A stretch of DNA of 64,000 nt from Streptomyces sp. Je 1-79 (GTDB taxonomy: Bacteria > Actinomycetota > Actinomycetes > Streptomycetales > Streptomycetaceae): assembly GCF_025195125.1 (NCBI RefSeq), contig NZ_JAMGSL010000017.1, forward strand, positions 1 through 64,000, in the 5' to 3' direction. The translations under genes and the position numbers were made by a program. Of this stretch, positions 32,503 to 40,508 are shown piece after piece; within the stretch, counting starts at the first letter, position 1, and every line of letters starts with the position of its first letter. A model generated the notes under the pieces. It did not search any database, was not told the origin of the DNA, and saw only the letters and a program-made list of their open reading frames with translations.

Positions 32503-33186
32503 ATGAGCGAGAGCGAACCCATGGTCGACACGGCAGCCTGGAACACCTACGCACAGCAGAAGCCCGACCGCCGCCCCACCAACGCGGCAGGCGAGACCAC
32601 CTGGTTCAACTGGACCCAGTACCCCGACCACGGTCCGGGCGCCGAGGTCCTCGACCTGGCCCCTGCCTCGGTCGTCCTCGAACTCGGCTGCGGCAAGGGC
32701 GGCAACCTCGCCCACCTCGCCACGCTCGGCCACCGCGCCATCGGCCTGGACGTCTCTCCGGCACAGCTGGCCGGCGCGCAGGAACGCTGGGGCGCACTGC
32801 CCGGTGTCGAGCTCCGCCAGGTCGAGGCCGTCGCCTTCCTCGGCGAGACCGACGAGAAGCTCGACGCAGTCTTCTCCGTGTTCGGCGCAGCCTGGTTCAC
32901 GGACCCGGAGAAGCTGCTGCCGACCGTCCGCGGACGGCTCCGCCCAGGAGGCGTGTTCGCGTTCTCCCACCGGCCGGCCATCGAGGGTTGCTACGGCTGC
33001 CAGGCCTCGTACATCAACCGGTCCGAGGAGGAAGACCCCCTCGTGGTGAAGCGCTGGGACTACGAGGCCGACCGATGGGTCGAGATCCTCGGCAAGTACG
33101 GGTTCACCGACGCTTCAGCGGAGGTTCTGCCCGCACCCCCCGGCCCCCGCAAGATCGACACGCTCCTGGTCCACGCCCGCGCCTAA
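32503..33186 (+). CDS. Class I SAM-dependent methyltransferase
   Basis: 227 aa. The SAM motif I VVLELGCGKGGNLAHLATLG, motif II GLDVSPAQLAGAQERWG and motif III AVFSVFGAAWFTDPEKLLPT are clear; the RLRPGGVFAFSHRPAI strand closes the core. The C-terminal half carries CYGCQASYINRSEEED, a possible substrate loop. A start at ATG 32521 (MVDTAAWNTY) is equally plausible. It is the last gene of the island before tRNA-Lys. Substrate unknown. Confidence 0.8.
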   Translation: MSESEPMVDTAAWNTYAQQKPDRRPTNAAGETTWFNWTQYPDHGPGAEVLDLAPASVVLELGCGKGGNLAHLATLGHRAIGLDVSPAQLAGAQERWGALPGVELRQVEAVAFLGETDEKLDAVFSVFGAAWFTDPEKLLPTVRGRLRPGGVFAFSHRPAIEGCYGCQASYINRSEEEDPLVVKRWDYEADRWVEILGKYGFTDASAEVLPAPPGPRKIDTLLVHARA

Positions 33187-33196
33187 CGCCCTGAAC

Positions 33197-33227
33197 AGCC
33201 CCGGCCGGTCCGTCCCCGGCCGGGGCT
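33197..33227 (+). terminator. Terminator of the methyltransferase gene
   Basis: AGCCCCGGCCGG (33197-33208) pairs perfectly with 33216-33227 around a 7-nt loop, ten bases after the stop codon. Confidence 0.8.
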
Positions 33228-33285
33228 TACTCGTCCAGGGGCTCCGCGTCCTGCCAACGCCGGACGAGCGGTGACCACCGACACC

Positions 33286-33330
33286 GTTGCCAGCATGATC
33301 GTTGCCACTTCGGCTGAGCATCGGCTGAGC
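33286..33330. repeat. Paired short direct repeats beside tRNA-Lys
   Basis: GTTGCCA occurs at 33286-33292 and 33301-33307, and CGGCTGAGC at 33311-33319 and 33322-33330. Short spaced direct repeats next to an att core are what arm-type integrase sites look like. A decayed integrase gene is not evident here. Confidence 0.4.
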
Positions 33331-33361
33331 TAACAATCTTCAACCGGACTGAAACGACTTT

Positions 33362-33394
33362 GGCCCCAGACCAGAGAGGCTCTGACCTGGGGCC
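33362..33394 (-). terminator. Hairpin downstream of tRNA-Lys
   Basis: GGCCCCAG and CTGGGGCC arms with a partly paired interior (CAGAG/CTCTG). Position just past the tRNA 3' end on the minus strand makes it the current tRNA terminator, supplied by the island. Confidence 0.6.
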
Positions 33395-33399
33395 GAGTG

Positions 33400-33435
33400 G
33401 TAGGCCGTGTGGGACTCGAACCCACAACCAACGGA
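33400..33435. repeat. att core inside tRNA-Lys
   Basis: The copy of the 36-bp repeat that belongs to the intact tRNA, matching 28787-28822 with one mismatch. Its orientation places the island on the 3' side of the tRNA. Confidence 0.85.
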
Positions 33436-33473
33436 TTAAAAGTCCGCTGCTCTGCCAATTGAGCTAACGGCCC
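33401..33473 (-). tRNA. tRNA-Lys (TTT)
   Basis: A 73-nt cloverleaf beginning GGGCCGTTAGCTCAATTGGC on the minus strand, with anticodon loop CTTTTAA and T arm GGTTCGAGTCC. CCA is encoded just after (33398-33400). The gene was reconstituted by the incoming island and is followed by the island's own hairpin (33362-33394). Confidence 0.95.
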
Positions 33474-33542
33474 TCGGCACAACACACCCGAGCATAGCCG
33501 TATCGATCCCCCGAGCCGATCGGGTATCCGACACGGCCCTGT

Positions 33543-33584
33543 CTCCGTGGGGCCCGGCCCGGTTGTCGGGTGGGCCCCACGGAG
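33543..33584 (-). terminator. Terminator of the first FG-GAP gene
   Basis: CTCCGTGGGGCCC (33543-33555) pairs perfectly with 33572-33584 immediately after the stop codon of the minus-strand gene. Confidence 0.85.
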
Positions 33585-33588
33585 GGGG

Positions 33589-36500
33589 TCAGTAGAGGGC
33601 CTTGAAGGCGGACCAGCCGCCGGTGCCGATCACGGCGCGGCCCGCGTACTGGCCGTTGCCCAGGTTGGTGTAGCGCCAGAGCTTGCCGGCCGTGTCGCGG
33701 GCGATCAGTTCCGCGCGTCCGTCGCCCGTGAGGTCACCGACACCGACCAGGGAGGTGTACCCGCCCCAGCCTGCCCCGACCTTCACCCGGGCCGTCACGC
33801 CACCCGCCGCGGTGCCGTAGTACCGCCACAGCACGCCCGACGCGTCCACCCCGAGCAGGTCGCCGCGCCCGTCGCCGTTGAGGTCGCCGGCGCCCGCGAT
33901 CTTCGCGTACAGCTTCCAGTTCGTGCCGATCTTCACCCGCGCGCCCAGGCGGCTCTCCTCCGTGCCCGGGTAGAAGTACATGTCTCCGGTCGACTTCTGG
34001 CGGGCGATCAGGTCGACCCGGCCGTCGCCGTTCACGTCACCGGGCGACGTCAGCGCGTCGTACTGTCCCCAGCCCCTGCCCACGAGCGTGTACGGCGAGT
34101 GGTCCGAGACGATCCGGCCGCAGCCGGGCTCGTATCCACGCAGCTCGTCGCCGACCCGCGCGTACACGTCGTTGCAGCCGTCACCGGTCATGTCGCCGGC
34201 CGGCACCAGGAGCGCCGTCGTCGGGAACCTGCCGCCCGTGCCGTTGGTCCGCGCGGCCAGACCACCCGCGCCGTTGCCCTTGTACAGCGACACCAGACCT
34301 GCGGAATCCATCACCAGCAGATCACCGAAACCGTCGTCCCCGGCCATGTCCCGCCACCCCAGGACCCTGCCGCCGGTCACGGAGACCGTGTCCGAGGCCA
34401 GCAGGTCGCTGCCCTCGCCGTCGGCCGTGTTGGCGGTCAGCGTCCAGGTGAACGTGCCGTCGGTGACGAGCCGGCCCGCGGCGTCCTTGCCGTCCCAGCG
34501 GACCGCGATCCGGCCGCGCGTCTCGTCGCCGTCCCACGTGCGGACCACCGCGCCGTTCACCTTCCGGCGCAGCGTCACCTGCCAGTACGACGCCGGCTTC
34601 GACAGCGACCAGGCCGCCGTCCAGCCGTCCGTCGCCCGCGCACTCGCCGGGGCGTCGGTCGAGAGGGCCGTCAGGTCGGAGGTACGGACTCCGGTCCACA
34701 CCGCGTGGACGAGGTTCTGGCTGTCCTTGTACGCCACGGCGCCGCCGAAGCGGTCCACGGTCCACGCCTCCCGGCGCGCGCCCTGGACGGGGGCGGAGTC
34801 CACCAGCGTGCGGGGCGCGGCGGCGGTGCCGGTGTGGAAGTCGATCAGGCGGAGGTACGAGCCGGAGCCCTGGTCCACGACGAAGCCGTCGCCCAGCAGG
34901 CCACCGTTGTACGAGCCCCTGGGCAGCGGGATCTTCGTGCCCTCCTGCAGGTCGACGACGCCCTGGGCGGAGAACTGGGCGCAGGACCAGTACAGCCAAC
35001 GCCCCGCCACCTGAAGCTCCGTGGCCCGGCAGGAGGCACCGGTCGCGACCGTGCCGAGGTCCTTGCCCGTGGACAGGTCCGTCCGGGCCACCTGGCCGAC
35101 GGTGTCCGTACCGGTGAACAGCGTGTCGCCCCGCAGGGCGGCCGCCGTCTGCGGCTGCGTCCGGACGACGGACGGCTTGCCCGGGGCCGCGTCCAGATCC
35201 ACGACGAGGGTCTCCTCGCCCGCGACGAGGTCGCCGGGGATGCTCGGCCGCCCGCCCTGGAAGACCGCCCAGCGGCCGGAGACGTCGGCCAGCCGGCCGG
35301 AGTTCTTGCCCGTGGCGGCCCGCGTCGTCTCCTTCGCGGAGCGCCGCCCCACCACCTCCGTACCGGACGTACCGCGGGCCAGGTGGACCGTGCGGCCGTC
35401 ACCGGAGTCGAAGAGCGGCGTCGTGTTCTCCAGCCGCTCCTCGGACCCGGCCGCGACCGGCTCGGACTGGCCGGTGTGCAGCGGGCCGACCGGCAGCGTC
35501 CGCGTGTAGAAGCCGCGGCCCGTCCGGCCGTCCTGCTCCAGGGTGGAGAGCCGGCCCGCGCCGAGGGCGAGCGACTGCACGGCCGTCGCCAGCGGCTCGA
35601 CACGGTGCAGCTTCTCCAGGGCGGGCGCCCCGTCGCCCTTGCCCGGGATGACCTTCAGGAGCGACCAGTCGGTGGCCGAGGTGCCGCCGACGACGGCCGC
35701 ACCGGCCCCGCCCACGATCTGGTTGATCTCCGGCTCGGCACTCCGCAGGAGCGTCTGCGAGCGCCCGTCGGGGGCCAGCGCGACCAGCGGCCGCTTGAGC
35801 GAGGCGTCGGTGCCGGTGGCGTCGCCGACGGCGAGGACCCAGTCGCCGACCAGGCCGATACGGGCGGTGCCCAGCCCCTCGGGCAGCGCGAAGGTCCGCT
35901 CGGCGCCGTTCAGGGCGGACCGCTCCCGGAGGTGCACCTGGCGGTTCCGGTCGACCCAGGCGATCCGGTCGGCGCTCAGGGCCACCGGCGCGACGAGGAT
36001 GCTCGCCCCGGCGGAGGTCGGCGCCTCGATCACCGTCATCCGCCCGGTCCGCAGGTCGACGACGCCGAGGTCGGTGAGGTCGTACGCGTCGGCGGACCGG
36101 CCGAAGCGGATCACGGCCGCGGTGTCGTCGCCCGCCACGAGCCGCGCCATGTGCAGGTCGGCGCCCTCGGGGAAACCGGTCACGGGGATCTTGGTCCCCG
36201 TCGCGTCCCCGGCGCGCCGCAGGTAGTAGCCGGTGGTCGTCTGCGACGACTCCTCGGACTCGTACTGCTGGAAGAGCAGGGTGTCGCCGAGCAGACCCCG
36301 GTAGCTCGCGTCGCGCGGCAGCGTCAGCGGCTGCTCGGTGCCGGTCGCGAGGTCGCGGAGGGAGGAGTTGCCGGCGCCGCGCTCGACGTACGCGTACCGC
36401 CCGCCGACACCGGCCTCGGCGAAGGACGGGTTGCCGGATCCGTACCCGAGGGAGACGGTCGCGCCGGTCGCGAAGTCGGTCCAGTGGCGCTCGCCGCCGA

Positions 36501-36792
36501 AGTGCTCGTCGGAGTCCTCGGTCTCGTGGGCGTAACCGTCGGCGCTGACGGCGCTCACCGTCGCGTGCCGGGGCACGGTCCGCCAGTTGGGCGTGATGTC
36601 GAGCTGGTCGCCGGGCGCGACGGCGGCGGGCTCGGCCCCCGGAACGGCGGTCGGTGCGGCGGCGGACGCGGCCCCCGGAACGGCGGTCGGTGCGGCGGTG
36701 GCCGGCGTCGCGCCGATCACCGAGGCGACGAGTGCGGCGGCCAGGACGGCCGTACGCGCGCGGCGGTCACGCGCGCGTGAAGAGCGTGCCAA
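33589..36792 (-). CDS. Secreted FG-GAP/VCBS-repeat protein 1
   Basis: About 1067 aa from a TTG start at 36792, preceded by GGAGGGAC. A Sec-type signal (RARTAVLAAALVASVIGATP, then ATAAP) targets it outside. The N-terminal 650 residues look like beta-propeller repeats; then comes a FlgD-like Ig fold (VRWDGKDAAGRLVTDGTFTW) and three to four C-terminal FG-GAP repeats with calcium-binding loops such as GDVNGDGRVDLIARQ and GDLNGDGRGDLLGVD. Probable cell-surface or extracellular adhesin-like protein. It is paralogous to the next gene upstream, with the same domain order, start codon and upstream motif. Confidence 0.82.
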   Translation of the reverse strand: MARSSRARDRRARTAVLAAALVASVIGATPATAAPTAVPGAASAAAPTAVPGAEPAAVAPGDQLDITPNWRTVPRHATVSAVSADGYAHETEDSDEHFGGERHWTDFATGATVSLGYGSGNPSFAEAGVGGRYAYVERGAGNSSLRDLATGTEQPLTLPRDASYRGLLGDTLLFQQYESEESSQTTTGYYLRRAGDATGTKIPVTGFPEGADLHMARLVAGDDTAAVIRFGRSADAYDLTDLGVVDLRTGRMTVIEAPTSAGASILVAPVALSADRIAWVDRNRQVHLRERSALNGAERTFALPEGLGTARIGLVGDWVLAVGDATGTDASLKRPLVALAPDGRSQTLLRSAEPEINQIVGGAGAAVVGGTSATDWSLLKVIPGKGDGAPALEKLHRVEPLATAVQSLALGAGRLSTLEQDGRTGRGFYTRTLPVGPLHTGQSEPVAAGSEERLENTTPLFDSGDGRTVHLARGTSGTEVVGRRSAKETTRAATGKNSGRLADVSGRWAVFQGGRPSIPGDLVAGEETLVVDLDAAPGKPSVVRTQPQTAAALRGDTLFTGTDTVGQVARTDLSTGKDLGTVATGASCRATELQVAGRWLYWSCAQFSAQGVVDLQEGTKIPLPRGSYNGGLLGDGFVVDQGSGSYLRLIDFHTGTAAAPRTLVDSAPVQGARREAWTVDRFGGAVAYKDSQNLVHAVWTGVRTSDLTALSTDAPASARATDGWTAAWSLSKPASYWQVTLRRKVNGAVVRTWDGDETRGRIAVRWDGKDAAGRLVTDGTFTWTLTANTADGEGSDLLASDTVSVTGGRVLGWRDMAGDDGFGDLLVMDSAGLVSLYKGNGAGGLAARTNGTGGRFPTTALLVPAGDMTGDGCNDVYARVGDELRGYEPGCGRIVSDHSPYTLVGRGWGQYDALTSPGDVNGDGRVDLIARQKSTGDMYFYPGTEESRLGARVKIGTNWKLYAKIAGAGDLNGDGRGDLLGVDASGVLWRYYGTAAGGVTARVKVGAGWGGYTSLVGVGDLTGDGRAELIARDTAGKLWRYTNLGNGQYAGRAVIGTGGWSAFKALY

Positions 36793-36927
36793 GAAGGGTC
36801 CCTCCCCGGGAAACCTGAAAGATGAGGAAACAGGGCGGAAGTCCACTGCGCCGGGCCCCCTGGCCGACGCTCCCCACCCGTGTCAACAGGCCGACAGTAA
36901 CAGCAGCGACCGCACCGGGCAGCCCGA

Positions 36928-36942
36928 TTCGAACCCGTTCAA
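36928..36942. promoter_or_regulatory. Conserved upstream motif of FG-GAP gene 1
   Basis: Minus-strand TTGAACGGGTTCGAA, followed about 25 bp later by GCTGCTGTTA, matches the arrangement upstream of the paralogue (40421-40435). The only two copies seen in this window are at these genes. Confidence 0.5.
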
Positions 36943-36948
36943 CAAGCC

Positions 36949-36983
36949 GGGGCCCGTACGGCTGCAACTGCCGTACGGGCCCC
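36949..36983 (-). terminator. Terminator of the second FG-GAP gene
   Basis: GGGGCCCGTACGGC arms at 36949-36962 and 36970-36983, perfect 14-bp stem with a 7-nt loop, 18 bp past the stop codon at 37001. Confidence 0.85.
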
Positions 36984-37000
36984 GGACCACGCGTCACACG

Positions 37001-40000
37001 TCAGGACAGCGTCTTGTACATCTGCCAGCCGCCGCCGATCTTCACCCGTGCGGCGAACGCGCCCGCGCCGGTGCCGTTGTAACGCCACAGGACGCCGGCC
37101 GTGTCCCGGGCCACCAGGTCCGCCCTGCCGTCGCCGGTGATGTCACCGACGGCCGCGAGCGCGTCGTAGCCCTGCCAGCCGCCGCCGACCTTCACCCGGC
37201 CGCCCAGCGTGCCCTTGGCGGTCCCGTAGTACCGCCACAGCACACCGGCCGTGTCGCGGGCCAGCAGATCGCCGGCCTTGTCGCCGTTCAGATCCCCGAC
37301 GCCGACGAGCGAGTTGTAGATCTGCCAGCCGGTGCCGGCCTTCACCCGGCCCTTGAACTTCCCCGCACCGTCGTCGGCGTACACCCACAGCTCACCGGCA
37401 GGGGTCCGTGCGAGGAGGTCCGTCCGGCCGTCGCCCGTCAGATCACCGGGAGCGGCCAGGGCGTTGTAGATCTGCCAGCCCGAACCGATGGTGGTCTTCC
37501 GCCCGTTCGGCGCGAAGGCGGTCCCGCAGCCCCCGTCGTGACGCGTCAGCACACCGGCCGAGCTCCGCACGAGCAGGTCGTTGCACCCGTCGCCCGACAG
37601 GTCCCCGAACGGCACGACCGTCGATGTCGCCGCCCACCCGGTCGCCGACGCCCCGCTCCCGAGCCCACCGGCCCCCGACCCCGTGCGCACGGTCAGCGCA
37701 CCGGCCGGGGTCAGCGCGAGGAGATCGCCCTTGCCGTCACCGCTGAAGTCACGGGCGGGCGGGGTCGCCGCCGCGGGCGCGCCGCCGGAGACGGTGAGGG
37801 AGCCCTTCACCGACAGGTCGGCGCCGACGCCGTCGGCGGGCTTCGCGGTGAGGGCCCAGGTGTACGAGCCGTTCCGGGCGGCCTGGCCGGAGACGTTCCT
37901 CCCGTCCCAGGCGGCCTCGATCCGGCCCCGGGCCTCCGCGCCCGAGACGGTGCGGACGACGGTGCCGGTGGTCTTCTCCGTCACCGTGAGCTGCCAGGCG
38001 CCGGTGGGCTTGGAGGTCCACCAGGTGCCGGCCCAGCGCGGGGAGGAACCAGCCAGGTCGAGCGCGGTGCCCGTGACCGTGGAGTCGATGACGGAGACGG
38101 CGGGCGCGGGGACGCCGGTGCGGACGATTCGGACCCGCTGGTCGTCGCCCGCGTAGGCGACGTGCCCGCCGAAGCGGTCCACCGTCCAGTCCCAGCGGGC
38201 CTTCGGGTCGGAACCGAGGTCGGCGGCGCTCACCAGGGTCCGCTGCGGCACGTCGGCGGCGGCACCGGAGTCGGGGAGCCCGGCGTGCAGGTCGTAGAGG
38301 CGCAGGCCCGCCTCCGGGTCCTGCTGGACGAGGTACCCGTCGCCGAGCAGCACGTTGCGGAGGTTGCGGCCCGGCAGGTCCATGGTCCGCCTGGTCTGAC
38401 GGTCGTAGACGCCCGAGCCCGCTCCGGAGCCGTAGCCGTAGTCGGTCTCGTCGCAGGACCAGTACACCCAGCGGCCGGCGGCCTGGAGCTGGGTGGGCAC
38501 GCACTGGTTGCGGGTGGTGAAGGACTCGCCGGCGGCGCCGGAGGGCAGGGTCTTCGAGGTGACGGTCTTGCTGTCCTTGGCGACGCTCCACAGGGTGGAG
38601 CCCCACAGCGCGGCCACGGCGTCGGTCCGCCGTTCGAGGACGGCGCCGCCGTCGGGCTTGCGGAACTCGACGACGTACGGGTCGGAGCGCTCCACCGTGG
38701 TGGCGCTCGCGACCAGGCCGAACCGGCCGGACAGACCCGTCAGTTCGGGGCTGCTCATGCCCGTGGTGACCCGCGGGCCCCAGGTGCTCGCGCCGTTCTC
38801 GTACAGCATGGTGGCGTCCCGGTACGTGGCGTCCCGCCGCCCGTGGAAGCCGTCGCCGCTCGCCCACAGGACGGCGCAGCGCTCGGTGGCCGTGTGGCAG
38901 TCCCCGTCGTCGCCGCTCATCAGGTCGTCCACGGTGGTGCGGAGCGGCTGCGGCTGCCCTGCGGAGCTCAGCCAGGTGCTGCGGTAGACGCCGTAGTAGT
39001 CGCCCGGCTGGAAGTAGGTGCTGTTCTCGGCCGTGGTGAGGATGCCGCTGCCGAGGGAGAGGCCGTAGATCCGGGCGGGCATGGGCGCCACGGTGGCGAG
39101 GCGGCTCACCTCCACGCCGCCGTCGGCAGCCGGGGCGATCCGGTGCACGGCCCAGTCGATGTCCCCCTGCGGCTCGGCGCTCTTCGCGCCGGCGACCAGG
39201 GCGGTTCCGTCGGGCGCGAGGACGACCTGCTCGTCCGCGTGCTGGAGGACGGGCTGGATCGATCCCTCGTCGTCCTCCACGCGCCACAGGGCGGAGCCCC
39301 GGTACTCGTTGTTCTGGGCTCCCAGCCCCTGGGCAGCGAACAGGTCGGTGCCTACGGCGAAGAAGGTCGCGTCGGACGAGACGGAGCCGACCTCGACGGT
39401 GCGGAGCACGGTGCCCGGCGCCTTCCGGTCGAGGACGTCGACCTTGTGCCGCCCGGTGCGCAGCCGCAGGATCGTTCCGGCGCCCAGTCGGAAGCCGTTC
39501 ACCTCCCAGGAGTCCTCCGGGAGGTCCGGGAGCGGCTCGGCCACCCCGTCCGACAGGTCCACGAGGGCCCAGCGTCCCCACCCCTCGGTGGAGTCCTTGT
39601 ACCGGAGGACGAGCGACGTGGCGTCGGCGTCCTCCACGCCGCCGAGGACGGCGCCCTCAGGGATGCCGGTGACCGGCGTGTCCGTCACCGTGCCGCCCTC
39701 GGAGCGCAGCAGGTGGTAGCCGGTGGGTGCGTCCGCCTCGCCGGTACGGGTCAGCACCGTGTCGCCGTGGGTGCCGACATACGTCTGCCCCTCGGGGAGC
39801 GCGATGTCGGCGAAGACCGCACCGGCGCCCTTCTGGAGCGTCACGTGCGGGGCGGGCGTGGCGGAGTGAATGGCGACCGTGTCGGAGCCGTCGCCCCAGT
39901 GGCCCCCGCCGCCGATGGGCAGGTTCTGGTACCAGTCCCAGTAGCCGCTCTCGTAGTCGTAGCGCGGCGCCTCGGGCAGCGTGACGGCGAGCGGGGTGGC

Positions 40001-40270
40001 CTTGCCGGTGGCGTAGTCGATCCACTGGAGGCGGACGTCGCCCTCCTGGGCCAACAGGTAGCCGGTCTCCCCCGCGTTGAGGATCGAGGTCGCGCGTGGC
40101 GAGAAGCGCGGGGCGGCCGGCAGGACGGTCACGTCCGAGGCCGGGTCGGCGAGCGCCGGAGGGGCGGTGAGTCCTGTCGCGGTCACGGTGGACAGCGTCG
40201 CCAGCGCCAGAACGAGAGCGGCGCGGGGACGGCGGGTGCCGCGCAGCCGGGCATTGCTCGTACGAGCCAA
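37001..40270 (-). CDS. Secreted FG-GAP/VCBS-repeat protein 2
   Basis: About 1089 aa from a TTG start at 40270 after GGAGGGAC. Signal peptide RAALVLALATLSTVTATGLT. Layout repeats that of the neighbouring paralogue: a long N-terminal beta-rich region, a FlgD-like module (AAWDGRNVSGQAARNGSYTW) and FG-GAP repeats with DFSGDGKGDLLAL, DLTGDGRTDLLAR, DLNGDKAGDLLAR and DITGDGRADLVAR calcium loops. Each gene has its own terminator and promoter motif, so they are separate units that probably arose by tandem duplication. Ligand unknown. Confidence 0.82.
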   Translation of the reverse strand: MARTSNARLRGTRRPRAALVLALATLSTVTATGLTAPPALADPASDVTVLPAAPRFSPRATSILNAGETGYLLAQEGDVRLQWIDYATGKATPLAVTLPEAPRYDYESGYWDWYQNLPIGGGGHWGDGSDTVAIHSATPAPHVTLQKGAGAVFADIALPEGQTYVGTHGDTVLTRTGEADAPTGYHLLRSEGGTVTDTPVTGIPEGAVLGGVEDADATSLVLRYKDSTEGWGRWALVDLSDGVAEPLPDLPEDSWEVNGFRLGAGTILRLRTGRHKVDVLDRKAPGTVLRTVEVGSVSSDATFFAVGTDLFAAQGLGAQNNEYRGSALWRVEDDEGSIQPVLQHADEQVVLAPDGTALVAGAKSAEPQGDIDWAVHRIAPAADGGVEVSRLATVAPMPARIYGLSLGSGILTTAENSTYFQPGDYYGVYRSTWLSSAGQPQPLRTTVDDLMSGDDGDCHTATERCAVLWASGDGFHGRRDATYRDATMLYENGASTWGPRVTTGMSSPELTGLSGRFGLVASATTVERSDPYVVEFRKPDGGAVLERRTDAVAALWGSTLWSVAKDSKTVTSKTLPSGAAGESFTTRNQCVPTQLQAAGRWVYWSCDETDYGYGSGAGSGVYDRQTRRTMDLPGRNLRNVLLGDGYLVQQDPEAGLRLYDLHAGLPDSGAAADVPQRTLVSAADLGSDPKARWDWTVDRFGGHVAYAGDDQRVRIVRTGVPAPAVSVIDSTVTGTALDLAGSSPRWAGTWWTSKPTGAWQLTVTEKTTGTVVRTVSGAEARGRIEAAWDGRNVSGQAARNGSYTWALTAKPADGVGADLSVKGSLTVSGGAPAAATPPARDFSGDGKGDLLALTPAGALTVRTGSGAGGLGSGASATGWAATSTVVPFGDLSGDGCNDLLVRSSAGVLTRHDGGCGTAFAPNGRKTTIGSGWQIYNALAAPGDLTGDGRTDLLARTPAGELWVYADDGAGKFKGRVKAGTGWQIYNSLVGVGDLNGDKAGDLLARDTAGVLWRYYGTAKGTLGGRVKVGGGWQGYDALAAVGDITGDGRADLVARDTAGVLWRYNGTGAGAFAARVKIGGGWQMYKTLS

Positions 40271-40420
40271 AGTGAGGTCCCTCCCCAGGGAATGAGGCAG
40301 GGACCCCACGGGGTCGGCTCGACCTGACACGTGAGTACGAGCGAGATATGGCCCCCCGGCCACCGCCGCCCCTGCGAATGCGCCGATGCTAACAGCAGCC
40401 TCCGCACCTCGGAAGCGAGT

Positions 40421-40435
40421 TTCGAACCTGTTCAA
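40421..40435. promoter_or_regulatory. Conserved upstream motif of FG-GAP gene 2
   Basis: Minus-strand TTGAACAGGTTCGAA, with GCTGCTGTTA 26 bp downstream, as at 36928-36942. Conservation in an otherwise diverged leader suggests a shared regulator or sigma factor. Confidence 0.5.
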
Positions 40436-40440
40436 AGAAG

Positions 40441-40478
40441 CAGGGCCCGTACGTCACCGAAGTGTCGTACGGGCCCTG
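40441..40478 (-). terminator. Terminator of the DEAD-box helicase gene
   Basis: CAGGGCCCGTACG (40441-40453) pairs with 40466-40478 around a 12-nt loop, about 30 bp after the stop codon. Confidence 0.8.
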
Positions 40479-40508
40479 CTCAGCGTTGTCTCAGCGTGTT
40501 ACGCGAGG

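Noticed and set aside
28787-33473. Intact prophage or conjugative AICE
   Set aside because: No integrase, excisionase, replication, FtsK/Tra-like or structural genes were found in the 4.6-kb segment.
36587-40327. Open frame of 1246 codons antisense to the second FG-GAP gene
   Set aside because: The opposite strand carries a signal peptide, FlgD-like module and calcium loops; the antisense product has no domain and biased composition.
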